NCBI GenBank assembly: GCA_048013815.1
Contig: CM106586.1
Coordinates: 2,170,001-2,234,000 of the forward strand
DNA length: 64,000 bases
DNA from: Setoptus koraiensis
Taxonomy: Eukaryota > Arthropoda
Reading direction: 5' to 3'
Shown here: piece by piece, positions 14,752 through 26,975 of the stretch
How the letters are laid out: the number at the start of each line of letters is the position of its first letter
Numbering within the stretch: the stretch's first letter is position 1
Translations under genes and position numbers: made by a program
The notes under the pieces: model-generated
What the model saw: the letters and a program-made list of their open reading frames with translations, nothing else
Database searches by the model: none
Told to the model about the DNA's origin: nothing

Positions 14752-17700
14752 GGTGGTGGTGTTGATGGCGACTGTGACTGTGATTGTGATGTTGATAAGG
14801 TAATCACGTAATCAACTAATGTTATTCAGGACATGCTCAAATTGTTGGGTGCACTGTCACACAACGTATAACAGATGATTACGTAACAGTGGCTGGGTAA
14901 GTGTGCTCAGCATTTAGATTTACAGTTAGCCATTACGTTACCAGCAAACCTGTCTATTGATAGAAGTGTCCCTCTCTATATATGCTCTCTCTATATATAG
15001 AAAGTGAGTCTATAGTAAGAAAACTTGCACTTTAACACCTGATTTAGTGGTTATTCTGTGTGTTAGTTGTGCGGTGTCGTAATGGCTTCGCACGAGTTGA
15101 CAACAGCAGCAGCAACAACAACTATACCAACAACCGATTTTGCCGCTAGCTAGTTAGTTATTGCAGCTAGTGTGAGTGGTGTGTGTATTGGTTAAGGTTA
15201 GACGATAAATAAACCTAATCGAAATAAACGACCCATAATAATAGAGACGACAACAGAGACACTTGCTACTGTTCATTCTATTTAATGCTCCAATGGTAGA
15301 TTGTCGCTGATACTTGCTTCTGGCCAAAACATAATGCAATTCGGACAAGAATTTATTTATCGCTTTATTTACCTGCTGATTTACTGTTTGCACCACGATA
15401 ACTCACTTGTATCCTATCTAAATCATGAAATCACTTTTGAACAAATGATTGCAGTTTAAAAGTTTGAAGCTTGCCAGCAGCACAAGCTTCAAGCGTTATT
15501 TTGTTACAAATAAACAATTTTAGATTAGATTTACGCGCCAAATATCGTGAAATATCCCCAAATATCTCTAGTTGATAGTTTTGGTGATTTCTAATGGCTT
15601 CCTCACAAGACGACATGTACAATATAACATCTTTAACTCTTTATTGCGATCATTGCTCGAAATGATGGTACGCTCAACACCCGCGATAAAGTATCATCAG
15701 TTTACCAAATATAGCCATCGAGGCCCGTTTCCTAGCCGCTTGTCAATGAGCCCTGAACAAGAGACAATAATATTGCAGCTCCATCTATATGAAGCGGCAC
15801 GTATACCCGCACTGAGAGGATTGAATCCGTTCGAGACGTGTCAAGATTAATTCAATCGTCCATCGCAGCCATTCTTTGTGCCCCATAATCTCTTCGTGTT
15901 TCATATTCCATAATAGTGTGTGTGTACATGTACTGATTGCAAGAGTGGCGGTCCAAAAGAGATCTGTCGCAAACAATAAACATTAGGACAAAATATGTGC
16001 TCAACTGGCCATTATGATGGTCAAATTACTAAACTCAAACTTTCTATCTTTTCTATTTGTATCATGTCCATCTATTGGCTCAACACGGCGACACACACAA
16101 TTTTGGACGACAAATTGTCATTTAACCGGTCAGATAACCGAGGCATTGCTGTATTTGCATTATTCTAGCAAGATTATACATCGCAATATTAATGCAAAAT
16201 CTATATTGATCAACATAAGAGGAACGTGGAAATTAACAGGGCTAGAGTTTGCTTTGAAGAGCAACGCTGAGCAGGGCTTAGATCCAATGGTAAGTACCCA
16301 TACCTCCACCTATTTCCATTTTGAATCTCATTGATATTCCTTTCAATGTTACCATTAATACGGTTATGGATATTATTATAAATTGGATGACAATTGGTTT
16401 AATTCGATGACTGTGTGAGAATTTCTAACTCACAATCGTACAATCGTCCCTTGCCCTACGGATAACTAAATTTTCAGCGGTGTTCAGGACACTGCTCGCC
16501 ATGACGTAGATTTTGCGTTAATCATCAACAATCAATCTTTATATATCAATTCAAGTCATGCTGTGAGAGACAGGCAAAGATATAGTGGCTTTACTACATT
16601 TATAATCAATTTAATTCGCCCATTTGATTTGGAGCGATTCTATTCCAGGCTGATTCTGGCCCAAACCGGGCAAAACCAGACCGAACCAGGCCAAACCAAG
16701 CCGAGCCAAGCCAAACCAAGCTAACCAAAGAAATTGAATTCAATTCAATAAGCAATGTGTGCCTCAACCGAATCAGTCTGGCCGAATCGCCAGGCTGCTC
16801 AATAGTTGAGACCGCATCGCTACACAGGCGCTCAGCATGGCATAGAAGTGAAATGAAAATCACTTGCTGAAGTCGAGATTGAGGCCCGTTGAGAGGCTGG
16901 CAAATCTCGAAAAGAAGAGGCGAGTTGAGAGCCAATTAAGAGAACATGCGATTCTTGAAAGGAAGCGATTGATTTGGCGCCTCTTCTCTGGAAATTCTCT
17001 CAGCCACATCATAGTGAGGCGAAAAGGAGATAAAATTTCTCGCTTCGTTCAATTTGTTACATTCGATCGATTCCATTTGAGTCGCTCTCATCAGGTCGCT
17101 CTGTGTGTGTGCAACCGAATCATCTTAATTTTATCTTTCTATCATATATATCTTGCCATGCGATCTGAACAACAATTGAGAGAGCCACAAGCTATGATCA
17201 AAGGCTGAGGGAGAGAGAGAGAGAGAGAGTTGGTTGCGAGAGTGCGCGAATAAAGAGGCACATAGAGGCGCTCGCGGATAAGCGTATATGGCACTGATAG
17301 TTGGCAAATCGCAAACTCTGTTCTGATTCGATTCAATCGGGCTGATCATCACAAATGCCATGCCAGTGATTCACTGGGTCTCGATATATGTGTGTGTGAG
17401 TGAGTGTGTTTGTGATCTGTTGTTCAATGATCATGAAATAAAACGATACAGCAACTGTCTATATGAATCGGATAGATCTTTTTCGACTGACAAAACAGTT
17501 CGCTAGAGTGAAGAACTAAGTGCAGAGTTACCCAAGAGTAGATAATAGATTTCCAACTCGGACAAGTCTCCACTATCTAATTGGAATTCAGCGATGGCCT
17601 CATTTTATCGCTGCCAGTGATTGTCTATGTAATTCTATGTAGTTTTTGTTCTGCCAGCTAGCTCTCTTATCGCACAACCACTGAAAACTAGTGCACATTC

Positions 17701-20700
17701 AATTGGGTGCTCAGCTCATTGAATAGGCAGCAATTCAATCAGACTTTAAATTGCCAGCTTCACAATCTGACAGGGCTAGGGTTAAGCTCATCTGGTGATC
17801 TTTCAGGTGATACTTTACTCACTACTGACACTCACTTGTGTGTCTTGATCGGTCTGTGTGGCACCTGTAATTGTAGCCTTACAATCAATAGGCACACAAT
17901 TCAATCAATTGTCTAAAGAAAAATTGCTCGCCAACATTCGGTTCCGCTGGCACATTCACTCATGCCGGGTTTTTTTAACTGAATCGGACTTTAATTCAAA
18001 AGTAAAACTAATATATTCTCTCACATTTTGCCCCATTGAAACTATCTCAAATGCTTGTACAGTTATCACGGCCCTGCCCACCCTATAACAATAAGATTAG
18101 CCATTGTGTTCAGCCTGAATTAGATTATTTTGCCCCAGAGATTCAATTGAGTGAATCATGCTCACCACAATCGGATATGTTCTCATTGGGCATATTAATT
18201 ACACAGATATTTAATTATAAAAGCGCCACAAGTGAACCATTGGATGATTTTGATCAATACCAACGAAAAACAAATACACAATTGTATCGGAATAAGCCAC
18301 TGATCGATTGCGACAAAAACTCCAACAATTATCTCAAGCAAATTGAACAATTGAATTTCAATATAGTGAAATTTTCTGCCAGACTGCCACGGCTGTTGGA
18401 GGAGCCACTGAAAAGTTTGTTAGATGTAGATCCCAAGAAACGTTTAAACTCCGAAGGTTTCTCCATGGTAAATGATAAATTCCATCTAAAATTTTCATAA
18501 CAATAGCAATATAATTCCCATGGCATGATACATTCATCTTGTTCTATACCTTGTTTGTTACGCTGTATCATATTGGCATGTGCTGTACGAAATTGATCAA
18601 TTTTAGATAAATTATTTCACCAACGACGGAATTCACGCTCTTCAATATCTGGATATGATCAACACCAAAGATTCTGCCTACAAATCTAACTTTTATCACA
18701 ATCTCACCGGAGTACTGGATCAGGTGCCAAAGGTAAGAATTAAAATATGCTATTGAGTTACAAGTGAGGTTGCGCCAACTAAAACTGCTTACACCTATTG
18801 CACTAAAGCTCATGTACAATGTGCTCGTTTGTAGACAATGAGGCGCTATTAATCCTGATTAATCCAGCTAAATTATTATTCTGATGACAGCGTGACTAGT
18901 TTATGTCTGTGTTCAGGAACGTGGAACGTGAAATGTGTCTGATGAAACAAGACAATTTCATCATGCCTCATGCAAAGTGGCAAATTTTTTATCATTTTAT
19001 TCCTCTTAGAAAAAAAAACATACACACGTTGATTGTCGGCGATGAGAGAGCGAGATTTATATAATATCTGATGTTAACATTATAATTGTGTAATGTGGTA
19101 AGGAAAAGAAGCAAAAAGAATTGAGAGAGAGCTCGTGTGTCGTGTCGCTCAGTTGTGACAAAGAACATCTATCCAAGCGTATATGAATGTAACTCGTTGC
19201 CTGTATCTATGATATATACCGAATCATGTTAAGCATTATTATTATACAACATTGGGTGCATCCCATTCTCCAACATGACCGAGCACACATGACAATCTCT
19301 CAAGATGCAATCAATCAATCTCATGATATTCCATGATCCTCTTTGATTATGATCGATGGGTTGACGTTTCGGAAGGATATTGGGTGCACTGAGTCGACTG
19401 AAATAGAACTGGAACTAGAATTTTATGGTCAAACGTGTTTACCACTCTTTTCGGGTGTTGGACATTTTTAAGCATCACCACTTAAAGTTCTGGTGTCAAG
19501 AGCCATTTCATCAATGGCAACTAAAACCACGAATAGAATTAATACCGAAATCTCGACATAATCTAGATTGATTGTCACGTAAGGCTTATTGTTGCTGTGG
19601 CTGTCGTGTGTTACACACACACTACAATTCATTTACATATTTTAATTTGCATAATTAAGCTTTTTCAAAATTTCTGATCTAATGGCTCTTTATTTATCAA
19701 TTGGACCATTTAATATAATTGTTGGTCAAAACAGAAAATGTGGTACCAGCATATATTGCCGTCTATTTTGGATGAGATACAAAGAAATGAACTGGTGGCG
19801 ACCATTATTGAACCAATTCTGTATATTTTAAATCATTCCAATACTGATGAGTTTGAGCTCATATTGTTGCCATTTATTAAATTGTTATTTTATGTGCCAA
19901 AATCTGTACGGGTAAGTTTCAAATGGAAGGCTCCAATCATTCTGTCCCACGGAATAGTCCAACTTAAATATTAATGAGACTCAACTTGTCGTTTCAATTT
20001 CTATTCTGATTCGCACCAATATTGCAAATTAATGATCACTATAGGCTACTGTTAGTTTATTAGATAATTTTCATATCATCATCAACAAAATTCGACAATC
20101 GTATCCATATGAAAATCAATCAAAATTACATCAACAACAGCTATCACAAATGTCACAACTCATGTTGACTTTATTGGATTCAGGAACCATTCAAATTCAA
20201 TCTTCGTCATTGGATGCTCTCATGCATATAGTTGATTTTATCGATCACGATTCAATAGGAACACGAGTGATATCCAAGATACGTCAAATATCTGAGGCAA
20301 ACATTAACGATCTAAATGTAAGTATCTCACAGCCAATATGAAGACATAGTTACTTCCAGCGATTGATCGCGATGCGAATGTAACCTTGAACCACTAACAA
20401 ATACATAAAATTCGTCTCAGAGAGGGCCTATGTTCATTCAAATAATCTCAGAATTATACTGATGACTTTTACTGACAAAGTTGAATGGTTTGGAAAATAT
20501 GATTCATCGTATTTCGCTTATTCTATGATATACGATTATACCTTTGAATGGAAACTCTAGATAATAATTCTTGAAAATTTTATTTTCTCTGTTGCTTTAC
20601 TAAAATAATTATGTAATTTATATGCCAATAAATGAACAGATACAACTTAAAGTTTTGAGATGTCTTGAATGCTTCTTAATTAGACTGAATAAGACAGACA

Positions 20701-22731
20701 TCTTGAACAATGTCTTGCCAGTTTTGGTTAACACAAGAATAGATGATCATTCAATACTAATACCACTCATAGGTAAGTTTATTTTTTTATCTATATACTG
20801 GGTGCCAATCTGATGTCTACATTCTCTAACTTCACTTGTCACCGGTTGATGATTCAATTTCGGAATGTCTGTTTGTTTTATTATACTTCTCATATATATG
20901 TCTGCAGGTATTTATCGTAAAATTATGGATAATGATGAACAAAGATCAGCGTTGACATGCAATTTGCTGGCCTCACACATTATGCCGACTCTTTTGCCAG
21001 CATTAGTTTGTCCTGATGTCACCATGAATGAGTTTTCCTCTTCGATCGAGCTCTTACAAGATATGTTGGATAACATAAAAAATATCCAGAGACAGAGAAT
21101 CAAATCTGGCATAAATACTACACGTAAAGAAGAGTGAGTTATTGATAAAAATGAACTGTTATGTTTTATTTTAATTGATATATAATTGAATATAATGATT
21201 GCTGTTGGGGTGTTAATCAAATTAACTATTTTCAATTCCTTTCCTTCCAGCCAAGCCTATGGTGAAAATTGGTTAACATGTGGTGCTGATTCGAGACAAA
21301 CCCATGTTGGTAGTAACTTGCGACAATCAAGTTACAATTCAGCCTTGCCATCGATGCAACAAACCACTTCCGCCCATCAATCTTTGAGTAGATCTGTAAC
21401 ACCTAATCAAACAACAAAATTGAATTACCAAACAATTGAAGATGATACCAAACAGACTAACACTGCTAATACAAGGTCATTTAAGATTAGCAAGCCATTG
21501 AATGTGCAAGGCTTACCCTCAACAATGATCACTTCCGCTAGCTCATTAGAGAACAGTACTAATGATTCTAACCAAACTGACAATTATAATAATATAATGA
21601 ATTCGATTGATCAATATTTCAATGTTGCTAATGATGACAACGACAACAAGGATATTGATTCACACAATCAAGAGCTTAAGCCTAATATCGATAGTCAACA
21701 GCAATCAACATTGAGCACAACACAATCATCTTCAATAAAAACAGCTCAATCGACACAAGTGTCGCCTGTCCATGCATTTCGAATGAAAGAAAAAGAGCAG
21801 CAACAACAGAGGCCGCCCACATTGAGATTAGAGAAAAGAAGAACCAGTATAAGTATGGATGATGTAATCAGACGGATGTCAATGAACGCATCATCAAGTT
21901 GTTTGTTGGGTAGTGGTGGAACGTCAGATAGTAAGAACTCAAGCAGTAATTGTGGTTTCTTAAAAGTAAACAATCAAGTGCCAGGTAGAAGACATTCAGA
22001 TAACACAATATTGCCCCCTAAAATCCTGATAGCCCCATCATCGCCTGATCATTCGATTGCGTCAAGATTAGGCTCGAAATTGAAACTTAATCTTTCAAAC
22101 CAAAAATTGTCATCATCATCCAACAAGGGTTCTAAATGCAATCTCGCTGCAGCAGCCGTCAATTATACCAGACGACACTCCAGTGCCAATGACAATCAAC
22201 CATCTATATCGCCATCACTGTTCTTAAATTCATCTACATTTAAGGTAAGCTTTGAAAAACTAATAAATAATGTGCAGCTCTATGATTATTGTGGAGGGTG
22301 ATAATAATGATGAAGCTTAAGTCCTAGATTTAATTATTTTAAAGTTCAAATAATCACCATTATGTAATATTGATCCGTACTCCGTAATAATTAATTCTTT
22401 CGATTATATACATACAGACGAAAAGCAGTTCAAATTTGGGTTTTGATTTCCTATTAACTAATCGCTCTATGAAGAGGAGATATTCAACTGCCTCTATGCT
22501 CGGACACCAGACTCAACGCAAAGCTGAAAACTTGATAGAATCGATAGGTAGTGCTGGTATGAAAGGAATGGTAAATATCTGTATAGTTGCCAAAAAGGCT
22601 CATACCTACTACATCCCTTTTTACATAGTTATTAACCAAAAGTTTTCCTAAACTTCTTTCAAATCTTCCATCATCTATCATATCATATTCGCAATGTTCT
22701 TATGATCCAGCAACAAATATTTGGAAAGTGA
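12967..22731 (+). CDS. SCYL2: SCY1-like protein 2 (SCYL2), 11-exon pseudokinase
   Basis: SCYL2 is a clathrin-associated pseudokinase of endosome and Golgi trafficking. Proposed exons: 12967-14181, 16134-16289, 18114-18467, 18607-18732, 19735-19911, 20045-20317, 20640-20772, 20908-21133, 21251-22244, 22418-22570, 22711-22731. All have GT-AG borders and matching phases, giving about 1275 residues, against about 930 in human. The kinase fold is inactive: IIHRNINAKSIL stands where HRD is expected and GLEF where DFG is expected. HEAT-like helices follow in exons 4-8, then a Ser/Asn/Gln-rich tail ending in IFGK. The open frame extends upstream of 12967 to a TGA at 12703 without another ATG, so an upstream exon may supply the true start. 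If the donor at 22571 is not used, the frame stops at 22651 instead. Identity is firm; the ends are not. Confidence 0.88.
13160..13665 (+). other. Low-complexity insert inside the SCYL2 pseudokinase N-lobe
   Basis: About 170 residues rich in Asn, Gln, Ser and Ala, including an Asn run near 13374-13411, separate the beta-2 strand (LSWLIYAATKK) from the beta-3 strand (VSIFFYDKK). In human SCYL2 these strands are only a few residues apart. The frame is open throughout and codes in the same style as the N-terminal region, so it appears to be translated. An in-frame intron has not been excluded. Confidence 0.65.
14182..16133 (+). other. SCYL2 intron 1
   Basis: Donor GTGAGT at 14182 and acceptor CAG ending at 16133 join KYGLLQ to ITEALLYLH in phase 0, matching the family sequence. 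The intron is 1.95 kb and contains a long GTT/GGT microsatellite. No nested gene is seen. Confidence 0.8.
14674..14764. repeat. GTT/GGT compound microsatellite
   Basis: A (GTT)n run of more than 20 units passes into (GGT)n of about eight units, inside SCYL2 intron 1. Confidence 0.95.
16290..18113 (+). other. SCYL2 intron 2
   Basis: Donor GTAAGT at 16290 and acceptor TTCAG ending at 18113 are both phase 0. The intron is 1.8 kb and includes a degenerate CCAAAC/CCAAGC tract and GA and GT runs. A small extra exon encoding the poorly conserved linker before PELDYFAPE cannot be excluded. Confidence 0.65.
16660..16730. repeat. Degenerate tandem repeat, CCAAACCAAG-like
   Basis: Interleaved 5- and 10-bp units of CCAAA, CCAAG and CCGAG are repeated over about 70 bp within SCYL2 intron 2. 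Confidence 0.7.
18733..19734 (+). other. SCYL2 intron 4
   Basis: Donor GTAAGA at 18733 and acceptor AACAG ending at 19734. The intron is 1.0 kb and nothing else is recognised in it. Confidence 0.75.
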
Positions 22732-22936
22732 CCGCTCAAACTAGTGAGGTCGATCGCACCATGGAGGCTATCTAAGGCATTATGTTAATATCACGATTAT
22801 TGACATATCTACATGATTGGGAAGCTCAAGATATCATACTGTTCAAAAATACATCGAGTACATATGTTGAGCATTTAGATTATAATATTGTGAGGTGAAA
22901 AGTCTGGCTGTTATTCTTTCGAGTTTGTTTGATTGA

Positions 22937-24850
22937 TCAGCTTGATTGTTGCTGATAATTGGCGCCATAAGCGACTGTCACGGGTTGTTGTCCAGAAACA
23001 AGCTGTTGTTGGTATAATTGTTGTTGCGGAAATGTTGGGGCAATATGTTGTTGAATAAATAAACCTTGCTGTTGATGTTGTAGTTGTTGATTCTGTTGTT
23101 GTTGTTGTTGTTGATTTTGGTTCTGTTGTTGTGGCATGAGCAGTTCAGTACTATTGCTCTGGACATTATTTGTTACACCATTTACCAGCATCGGTATGAT
23201 ATTTGTTCCGTTAATATGAGTTGGATTTACTCTGTTTATGATATTTGAATTCAAATGATCTCCCACGCCCGAAACGGATATTTGTTGAGACTGCTGTTGG
23301 ATTGGCATGCTTGTACCATTATATGAATTCACTGTCATGGGCACAGTCTCGTAGGTAGACCAATATTGTTCACTAGGTGAAATTTCATTCATACCAGGTG
23401 GCGGTTGGACAGGCTGACCGGTATACCTGAAGTAAGGATTCTTCAAGTCCAATGAATTTGAAGCTCTAGTTCCTAGTTCCTTGATCTTTAACTCAATATC
23501 GACATCGTAGCTCTGACGTTTATTTGATCTAAGGACACAATGACCTATTATAGATTGTCCTCTGTTAACGAAAAGCGGTGTGTTTAATAAGCAGCGAACT
23601 TGATACCAATGAGTTAATTGTTGTGACGGAGCAGTGGATAACCAGATTGTTTGTTGAGTACCAATAAATGCGACATCGAACCAAAATGCAAGGCCATGAA
23701 TTTGCCCTGTCTGGTTTGATATGAACTCTAGAGGTATATTTATACAATGAAGGTCAGTCTCGTGGGCTTTCTGGAAATCAACAGTGTGTCTGATTGTCTT
23801 GGCCATACAAATCCTTATGTCGAAAGTATCAACAATAGGTTGTCGAAAATATTCGTTGGTGGCGGCAGCATGTAATGCGCACAGGTTAACTCCATGAAAG
23901 TCATTTGACAACCAAAAATTCGCTTTGTTCGTTTGTTCCATGTAAAGTTGTGCATCAGTAAAGGGTGCTACGTGTAAATCACCACGCGATGGAAACATAC
24001 GTCCCTGTTCAGGTGACTTAAACCATTTCTTTGCGTGTAAGTAGGTCTCCAACATACGCTCATTGAAGAGCATGTAACCCATTGGCTCAGATATAATGAT
24101 GTCCACTGGCTCGGGCAAATTGATTTCCTCAATTTTACCAGCTAACACTTCAATCTTACCAACACAACTGTTCGCTTGAACAAGTAGTTGAGCGTGTTTA
24201 GCCATAGATGAAGCCTCAACTGCATAAACCTTTTTAGCGCCAGCTTGCAATGCAAAGAATGACAATATACCTGATCCGGCGCCTACATCTAGCACTACTT
24301 TATCTTTGAAGTCATCACTGTTGGCTAATATTGCTCGCTGATACGTTGACGTGCGAACATAATCTTGCATCATGTTTTGTTGTTGAGAGAGGTAGCCATA
24401 AAATTGAAAATATTGGGATGCCGACGCGGAGTCTGTACGTTGGGAAAAAATGGATTTTTGACTCGACGTCTTGAAGCCATCAATCAATTTTGAAAATCTA
24501 TCTAATTCTATCTTATCCGGGAATTCTATTAATAAGGTGCTTGCCCTGTTCTCTTCGTACAACATGTAACTAGTTGAATCAAAACGAGAACTCTCTGAGT
24601 TTCTGTAGAAGTTAACTTCGTATATTACATTCTCAGTCCTTTGGATTATTTCTTTATTGTTATCATGATTATTTGTCGTATTGTCATGTTTGTCGGTAAA
24701 TCTCAATAAAAGATCTTCAGACTGGTCGATGGCAACGATTGTTCGAGGCTGTTCTGATCCAATATATGTGAAACGCCTGTCCGGTGACGATTTTAATAAT
24801 TTCACGTTATCAAAAATACGGTTTTTTCCTACTAGCGAAGAGTCAGACAT
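22937..24850 (-). CDS. CARM1: CARM1 / PRMT4 arginine methyltransferase
   Basis: Type I protein arginine methyltransferase that methylates histone H3 and coactivators in the nucleus. This is a single 637-residue open frame without introns. An N-terminal PH-like region precedes the catalytic core. The SAM-binding motif [11 protein letters not shown] is at about 185-194, the double-E loop [13 protein letters not shown] at about 254-266, and the THW loop at about 413-415. The tail, from about residue 580, is Gln/Asn-rich with several polyglutamine runs. I chose the ATG at 24850 (MSDSSLVG); the frame stays open for 48 more codons upstream, but those look like translated 5' leader. The gene is convergent with SCYL2, with about 200 bp between stop codons. 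Confidence 0.95.
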   Translation of the reverse strand: MSDSSLVGKNRIFDNVKLLKSSPDRRFTYIGSEQPRTIVAIDQSEDLLLRFTDKHDNTTNNHDNNKEIIQRTENVIYEVNFYRNSESSRFDSTSYMLYEENRASTLLIEFPDKIELDRFSKLIDGFKTSSQKSIFSQRTDSASASQYFQFYGYLSQQQNMMQDYVRTSTYQRAILANSDDFKDKVVLDVGAGSGILSFFALQAGAKKVYAVEASSMAKHAQLLVQANSCVGKIEVLAGKIEEINLPEPVDIIISEPMGYMLFNERMLETYLHAKKWFKSPEQGRMFPSRGDLHVAPFTDAQLYMEQTNKANFWLSNDFHGVNLCALHAAATNEYFRQPIVDTFDIRICMAKTIRHTVDFQKAHETDLHCINIPLEFISNQTGQIHGLAFWFDVAFIGTQQTIWLSTAPSQQLTHWYQVRCLLNTPLFVNRGQSIIGHCVLRSNKRQSYDVDIELKIKELGTRASNSLDLKNPYFRYTGQPVQPPPGMNEISPSEQYWSTYETVPMTVNSYNGTSMPIQQQSQQISVSGVGDHLNSNIINRVNPTHINGTNIIPMLVNGVTNNVQSNSTELLMPQQQNQNQQQQQQQNQQLQHQQQGLFIQQHIAPTFPQQQLYQQQLVSGQQPVTVAYGANYQQQSS

Positions 24851-25453
24851 CTTGAAATATTTCAATACAATTACAATAATTGATACCCCGAGATTCCATT
24901 TAGTGTCTTGTAAATCGTAATAATAATAATTAATTTTGATATAGTCGCCGAACTGATATAAACCAATCACTTTTATTTGAACAACGCGCAACATTGCTGG
25001 CTGAGTTGTGAGTTTTCTGTAGCGAGTACATTGCTGTCGTTGTAAATCTAGGGGAGATGAAGCCTAATTTTCTGATGCTTTTTCCCCCAATAAATAACAT
25101 AGTCACTAGTTTGCGCTAGATGGCGCTATGAAAATGCAGCAGCACATCCTGTCTTTTCCTGTCCGTGTGTCACTAGACTCAACTATTCACATTAGTATGT
25201 GTGTGTGCATGTTACACACTACTCCAACGCCAGTGTTTCAAAACGTGCATGGTACCAGCGAACACTTGCCAACACTGAGTTGTTGCTTACTGTTTCTAAG
25301 CATATATGTCCGTTTATTATTATTTATTAGGATCGACCAAAAATATTGTTTGGAATTTACCAGATATTAATTAGAATCCGAAACTACTAACGAGATTTTT
25401 CCAAACAACCATTTAGGATCTGTCGAAGATAACCGAATCAAATTCATTTCAAT

Positions 25454-25914
25454 ATGGTTCAGCGAATGACCTACCGTAGGAGACTGTCCTACAATACCCA
25501 ATCAAATCGTAGAAGAATGTAAGTAGTCCGAAGCCACTAATGTTGGCAATGCATTGATGCTCAGAATATAACCCTATCAAACATATATACTAACCATTAA
25601 TTTGTCCCGTTCATTTCCGACACCTCAGATCCAAGACACCTGGAGGAAAGTTGGTATACTTGTATCCCAAGAAGCCTGGATCAACAGCCTCCTGTGGCGA
25701 CTGTAAGAACAAGCTTAGAGGCATTGTCTTTATGCGCCCGAAGAAACTGGCTAAAATATCACGAAGACAGAAGACCGTCTTTAGAGTGTATGGTGGAACC
25801 AAATGTGTCAATTGTGTACGCCAAAGGATAATGCGTGCCTTCTTGATCGAAGAGGGCCGCTTGGTGGCCAAGGTGATCAAGCAACAGCAAGTGGGTCTTG
25901 GAAGAGTAAAATGA
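25454..25914 (+). CDS. RpL34: 60S ribosomal protein eL34 (RPL34)
   Basis: Large-subunit ribosomal protein of 116 residues. Exon 1 is 25454-25518 and exon 2 is 25629-25914; a 110-bp intron (donor GTAAGT, acceptor CTCAG) splits an Ile codon. The start MVQRMTYRRRLSYNT and the zinc-ribbon-type cysteines (CGDC, CVNC) match the family, as does the late AFLIEEGRLV block. An AATAAA signal at 25915-25920 begins directly after the TGA stop, so the 3' UTR must be very short. The gene is convergent with NAA50, only 87 bp from stop to stop. Confidence 0.97.
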
Positions 25915-25920
25915 AATAAA
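25915..25920 (+). terminator. Polyadenylation signal AATAAA of RPL34
   Basis: AATAAA abuts the stop codon of RPL34. Confidence 0.7.
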
Positions 25921-26001
25921 CAACTCAGATCATAATTATTAAAAATCACAAAACTTAACATATAACCATTTTGTAACAAATTCTAGAACTCGTTTTGCTA
26001 C

Positions 26002-26472
26002 TCAAGATTTTCCTTTTATTTTGATTTGCTTCTTGAGGACATGAGCGCTGGATGGCTCTATTCTTTTATAATAATCTTCCTTTGTTTCCACTATTTCAAA
26101 GCCAAATTTCTTGTAGAACTCTATAGCTCCTTGATTGCTGATTTGTACATGTAAATAAATACTATCGATACTACCATCTTTTTGGACATAATTTAGTACG
26201 TGTTCAACCATCTTAGTTCCTATACCTAGCCTCCTGTAAGGGGCCAGGCATCCTAGTGTCATAATGTAAAGACGGCGAGTGTTGTCTGTGGTATCGATCC
26301 GGCAGCATACGGCCCCAACGACTAGGTCATTATAAAAGGCTAGTTTAGCTAATTCTTTAGCCGCTAATACATCCTTGTAGAACTTTTCATTATAATTTAC
26401 GGGGAAGATTACTTGATTAAGCCTTTTGAGTAGTTTCACATTATGTTGAGTAATATCACCTAATTCCATCAT
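26002..26472 (-). CDS. NAA50: N-alpha-acetyltransferase 50 (NAA50 / san)
   Basis: Catalytic GNAT-fold subunit associated with the NatA complex (NatE activity). It acetylates N-termini beginning with Met followed by a hydrophobic residue and is needed for sister-chromatid cohesion. The frame is intronless and 156 residues long. The substrate-site segment FPVNYNEKFY is at 23-32. The acetyl-CoA loop RRLGIG is at 80-85, after LYIMTLGCLAPY. NYVQ...YLHVQISNQGAIEFYKKFGF makes the C-terminal half. Two adjacent ATGs (26472, 26469) could start translation; the vertebrate protein has a few more residues before ELGD. The gene is divergent from ETF1, with about 500 bp between start codons. Confidence 0.95.
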   Translation of the reverse strand: MMELGDITQHNVKLLKRLNQVIFPVNYNEKFYKDVLAAKELAKLAFYNDLVVGAVCCRIDTTDNTRRLYIMTLGCLAPYRRLGIGTKMVEHVLNYVQKDGSIDSIYLHVQISNQGAIEFYKKFGFEIVETKEDYYKRIEPSSAHVLKKQIKIKGKS

Positions 26473-26975
26473 TATGGCGACTTGATGTTGATGTTCTATG
26501 AATAGAAAAAACGTGAGGGAATATTAAATAATTCTGCCTGAGGACCTCGACGTTAATACTGAAGCGACCCTAGTGGGCAATATTTGTATCAGTCTGGTAC
26601 GCAGTCTATTACAGATTGTAACTTACATTGCCAACTCTCGGATCACAGTCGTTTTGTTAAGCATGCCTTGTGTGAATATTTAGTGATTTCAATCTTTTGC
26701 ATCATGTGCAAAAATGAACTTCGCACAGAAGTCGGCGAATCCAATATAAATGCTCAATTCAACGTAGGTGATTGCCAGGTCCCACACCAGGCACAACAAA
26801 AAATGTGTGCGTAATCATCCTATATTGCGCAGTTGCACAGAGTAGATACTGCCGGCGAACAATTCGGCCGCATGTTCACGTCAAAAACCATAAACCAATA
26901 AGAATTGATGGGAATATATTGGTATTCTCAGATTAGTAATTTATAATTTGATAATAAGTATAGTTTAAATACAAC

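Noticed and set aside
24851-24994. A 48-residue N-terminal extension of CARM1
   Set aside because: It is Tyr/Ile-rich leader sequence without similarity to the family. The ATG at 24850 gives a natural start.
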